From a virus, in IMG/VR virus record IMGVR_UViG_3300009008_002419, positions 1 through 64,000 of that record: 64,000 nucleotides of DNA; one strand, given 5' to 3'. This document shows, one piece after another, positions 61,846 through 64,000 of the stretch. The position numbers and the translations under genes were made by a program. The notes beneath the pieces were generated by a model. That model searched no databases. It was not told where the DNA came from and worked only from the letters and a program-made list of their open reading frames with translations. Every line of letters starts with the position of its first letter. The first letter of the stretch is position 1.

Positions 61846-62543
61846 TTTTCATTATCTTTTTTATTATTCGCTTTCTCTTAAGAAATTGCGAGTGTAGTAG
61901 GTCAACCTTGTGGTCATGAAAATCTATAATGGCAGCACTAGTTTTTCCCATAGCTTTGCGCATTAGTCTTCCAGCCGACTGCCTAATTTTAATTTCGGAT
62001 TTAATAGGTCCTGCTAAAAACAAAACTTCTAAGCTTGGAAAATCAATTCCAGTGCTAAACAGACCGTAAGTGGAAATAATAACTTTAATCTTTCCAGCTT
62101 TAAGTCGTTTCATAATTTCTGCCCGTTTCTTTTTAGGCATTTTGGAAGTTAGTTTTTCGGACCCCTTTATTTTACTGTTCAAGTACTCGACCTGTGATAG
62201 TCGAGAGCTAAGGATACAGATAAATTTGTCTTTATTTAGTTCGGCTTGTTTGAGGATCAGCTCGTTTCTGGCATGATTTTGTGATAAATCATTCAGCATT
62301 TCCTGATATTCAGTAGTACTGAAAAGCGGAAAATAATAGTCTGTTTTTATTTCTTCAAAAGTAGGAGTTATAAGAACATTCTCTAATTTCTTTTTTTCTA
62401 CTGTATGGATTTTAGGACCAGTGGCTAAAAATATAACCTCAGTTAATCCGTCTTCTCTTCTGGGGGTAGCACTAAAACCAAATTTATACTTTGCGGTTAG
62501 TTTTGTTAGCGCTCTATAATATGTTTGTGCTGCGACAATATGT
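61838..62543 (-). CDS. XPB/UvsW-like helicase, second exon
   Basis: Codes for the C-terminal 234 residues of a superfamily 2 helicase: HIVAAQTYYRAL follows the DExH box, then KFGFSATPRREDG (motif III-like), GLFSTGIDFPSL, and QSAGRLMR (motif VI). The exon starts with ACAT at 62543 and completes the DEVH codons split by the intron. XPB-like phage helicases remodel forks and drive recombination. Its start is not a start codon; translation comes from the spliced mRNA. Confidence 0.85.
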
Positions 62544-63608
62544 CAATTTGTTATCCTAAAGACTTTTTATTCTTTAGTTCTTATAATTAGCTTATAAGTT
62601 CGGCGTACTTTTTTACCTTATACTGGTAAGTACTTAGGTATCGGACACTCTTGGTAGAATTATATTTATTCATCTACTACGCTCTACACTGCTAATTAGC
62701 CTTACGCTATCTAATTAGTTAGCACGGAATTAGCTCATTTAATCAGCCTTCTCCGTTTTTGCCCAATTATAATTTCTGATTTTTCAATCAAAAACGGCAC
62801 ATGCTTTTTTAAACATTTCTTTTTTTCGTTCCAAACAAACAGAGGTATCATTATATAAATATTTATATAATTCTTTAATTTTTTTATTATCTGAAGTTGA
62901 AATACGAAAACATGTTATTTGATCTAAGGTTTTACTATACTTTATTTCACTAATTTTATTTGGAAGACGCAATACATCCTTAGTCCAAGTTATGATTGGT
63001 TTGCTTCCTACTATACTAAAACCAGCTCTACACACTGTTTTTCTTATATAAATTGACCCATCACCATCAAACAACCCTCTAATAAAATGTCTTATTAAAT
63101 GATCTGGAACATTTTCAGGTGGTTTTAAAATCAAAGATTTTTTAGGTATACATCCTTGTTTTATTAGGTCTGTGTGCATTTGTTTGTCAGTAAATTCTAA
63201 TCGTTTTGTATTATGACCTTTAACATTCTGTATTTTGTTTTTAAGATTTAATGCCTGTTTAAGCTTACTTAAGTGTTCTATGTCTTTTGTATGTAAAGCT
63301 AAGCTAATGCCTAGATTGTGTGAATGCACACAACCGTCTGCGTAAAGAAATCCAAGCCAATAAGCTTTTTCTTCTGTGTCTATGTCAGCAAAAAAATCTT
63401 TTTTTCTGTCAATTGGTGTATGACAGTGATCATAATCTCTAACAATTCCGTGTTCATGTAAAGTTTTATAAACTTCTCTTTTAGACGAAATGTTTAATTC
63501 TTCCATAATCTGGTACGCGGAATATCCTTTTTTGTATAAAGTAAGAATTTGGTTCTTCATACTTTTTAGTGTACGTACTAATATGGAGTTTGTCAATAGC
63601 TTAATTGT
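62544..63608 (-). mobile_element. Group I intron in the helicase gene
   Basis: 1065 bases. Splicing after GAGGT (exon ends in U) and before ACAT (intron ends in G) joins DEV and HIVAA without loss. Between the endonuclease and the 3' end are the core elements: ACGGAGAAGG (P4 start), ATTCCGTGCTAAC (P4 partner), GTAGAGCGTAG (P7-type R sequence) and AAGAGTGTCC (S sequence). Both flanking exons encode one helicase. Confidence 0.85.
62784..63560 (-). CDS. LAGLIDADG homing endonuclease in the intron
   Basis: 258 residues from the ATG at 63560; a TTG 12 codons upstream is less likely. An N-terminal helix-turn-helix (residues about 1-45) is followed by WLGFLYADGC and FIRGLFDGDGS, the two LAGLIDADG helices. 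It would cut intron-less alleles at the helicase DExH codons and spread the intron. Confidence 0.9.
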   Translation of the reverse strand: MKNQILTLYKKGYSAYQIMEELNISSKREVYKTLHEHGIVRDYDHCHTPIDRKKDFFADIDTEEKAYWLGFLYADGCVHSHNLGISLALHTKDIEHLSKLKQALNLKNKIQNVKGHNTKRLEFTDKQMHTDLIKQGCIPKKSLILKPPENVPDHLIRHFIRGLFDGDGSIYIRKTVCRAGFSIVGSKPIITWTKDVLRLPNKISEIKYSKTLDQITCFRISTSDNKKIKELYKYLYNDTSVCLERKKEMFKKACAVFD

Positions 63609-64000
63609 ACCTCATCGCAAATTATTTGCCCAAACATATTGTTTATTTTTTGTAACTTATCATCGGTTAGCCGCGTAACTGTCTGTAACAGTCCAACACT
63701 TATATTTTTTAAATAAAATTTACCTGCACCAATAAAACCTATTTCGTCTTTAGTAATAGTAGTGTGGTTTACTAGATTTTGTATTGTTTGATTAGCTAAT
63801 TCAATAGTGTGTACTAAAATTAATGTTGGTTCTTTTCTTTTTAGAATAAGATCAATGTACGCTAGGCTCTTGCCAGAACCTGTCATGGCTTCTACAATTC
63901 CAATGGTTTTATTTAAACACGTTGTAACAATTTCAGTTTGATAATCTCTTAATTGTAAGTGTTCCTTGAGTTTATGTTTATTAAAGTATTTTTCATTTCT
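63609..64000 (-). CDS. XPB/UvsW-like helicase, first exon (cut by the window edge)
   Basis: The frame is open to base 64000, so the start lies outside. It reads LRDYQTEIV (Q motif), EAMTGSGKSLAY (Walker A), ILVHTIELANQ (Ia) and IICDEV, where the DExH box is broken by the intron. The remaining domains are in the second exon at 61838-62543. Confidence 0.85.

Noticed and set aside
63561-63596. TTG start for the intron endonuclease
   Set aside because: Lies close to the 5' splice site where intron pairing is needed; the ATG at 63560 begins the helix-turn-helix directly.
1-64000. CRISPR arrays, insertion sequences, rRNA genes
   Set aside because: No spaced direct repeats, no transposase or inverted-repeat pairs and no rRNA-like stretch beyond the 13-base anti-SD match were seen.

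Overview
The window is 64 kb of a large, AT-rich, tailed-phage genome (or a metagenomic phage contig) with a contractile tail: terminase large subunit, prohead protease, HK97-type capsid protein, tail sheath and tail tube are all recognisable. The host is probably a member of the Bacillota. RecU is the Holliday-junction resolvase of that phylum, ribosome binding sites are strong AGGAGG types, the promoters look like sigma-A sites, and one non-coding element carries 13 bases identical to the Bacillus-type 16S rRNA 3' end. This host call is inference. No portal gene was recognised.

Layout. Bases 1-30180 are read rightward and bases 30358-64000 leftward; the two arms converge on a hairpin at 30207-30235. 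Bases 1-13500 hold many small Lys/Arg-rich or Gly-zipper proteins (probable virion cargo), a GAF protein, a histone-tailed LAGLIDADG-like protein, a LigD-type phosphoesterase-ligase, a lone phosphoesterase, and then packaging genes (nucleotidyltransferase-DUF5662, terminase). Bases 15134-21492 form a self-contained capsid operon with its own promoter and terminator: motif-rich internal protein, protease, two acidic scaffold-like paralogues, decoration protein and capsid protein. Bases 21494-30239 hold connector, fibre, sheath and tube genes.

The left-going arm encodes replication and nucleotide metabolism: DNA polymerase A, a sigma factor, class II ribonucleotide reductase with an intein, dUTPase, RecU, a Sak4-like ATPase, a DUF669 protein, exonuclease, primase-helicase, tRNA nucleotidyltransferase-like protein, IMPDH/GMPR, peptide deformylase, and a helicase split by a group I intron. 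It also holds a ubiquitin-like/JAMM/E1 trio (33611-34899) and a 9.8-kb sugar-modification and glycosyltransferase cluster (42210-51953).

Most interesting signals: (i) a recurrent hydrophobic-x-Lys-x-Ala motif across head and cargo proteins, often within the first 16 residues, best explained as the recognition site of the phage's own prohead protease and a T4-like capsid-targeting peptide; (ii) a Gly-Gly-ended ubiquitin-like protein beside a JAMM peptidase and an E1-like enzyme with no E2; (iii) a structured RNA exposing an anti-Shine-Dalgarno sequence; (iv) consensus promoters placed so close to start codons that the mRNAs should be leaderless; (v) an intein at the catalytic Cys of ribonucleotide reductase and an intron at the DExH box of a helicase, two mobile elements at active sites. 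All calls come from reading the sequence; no search was run.
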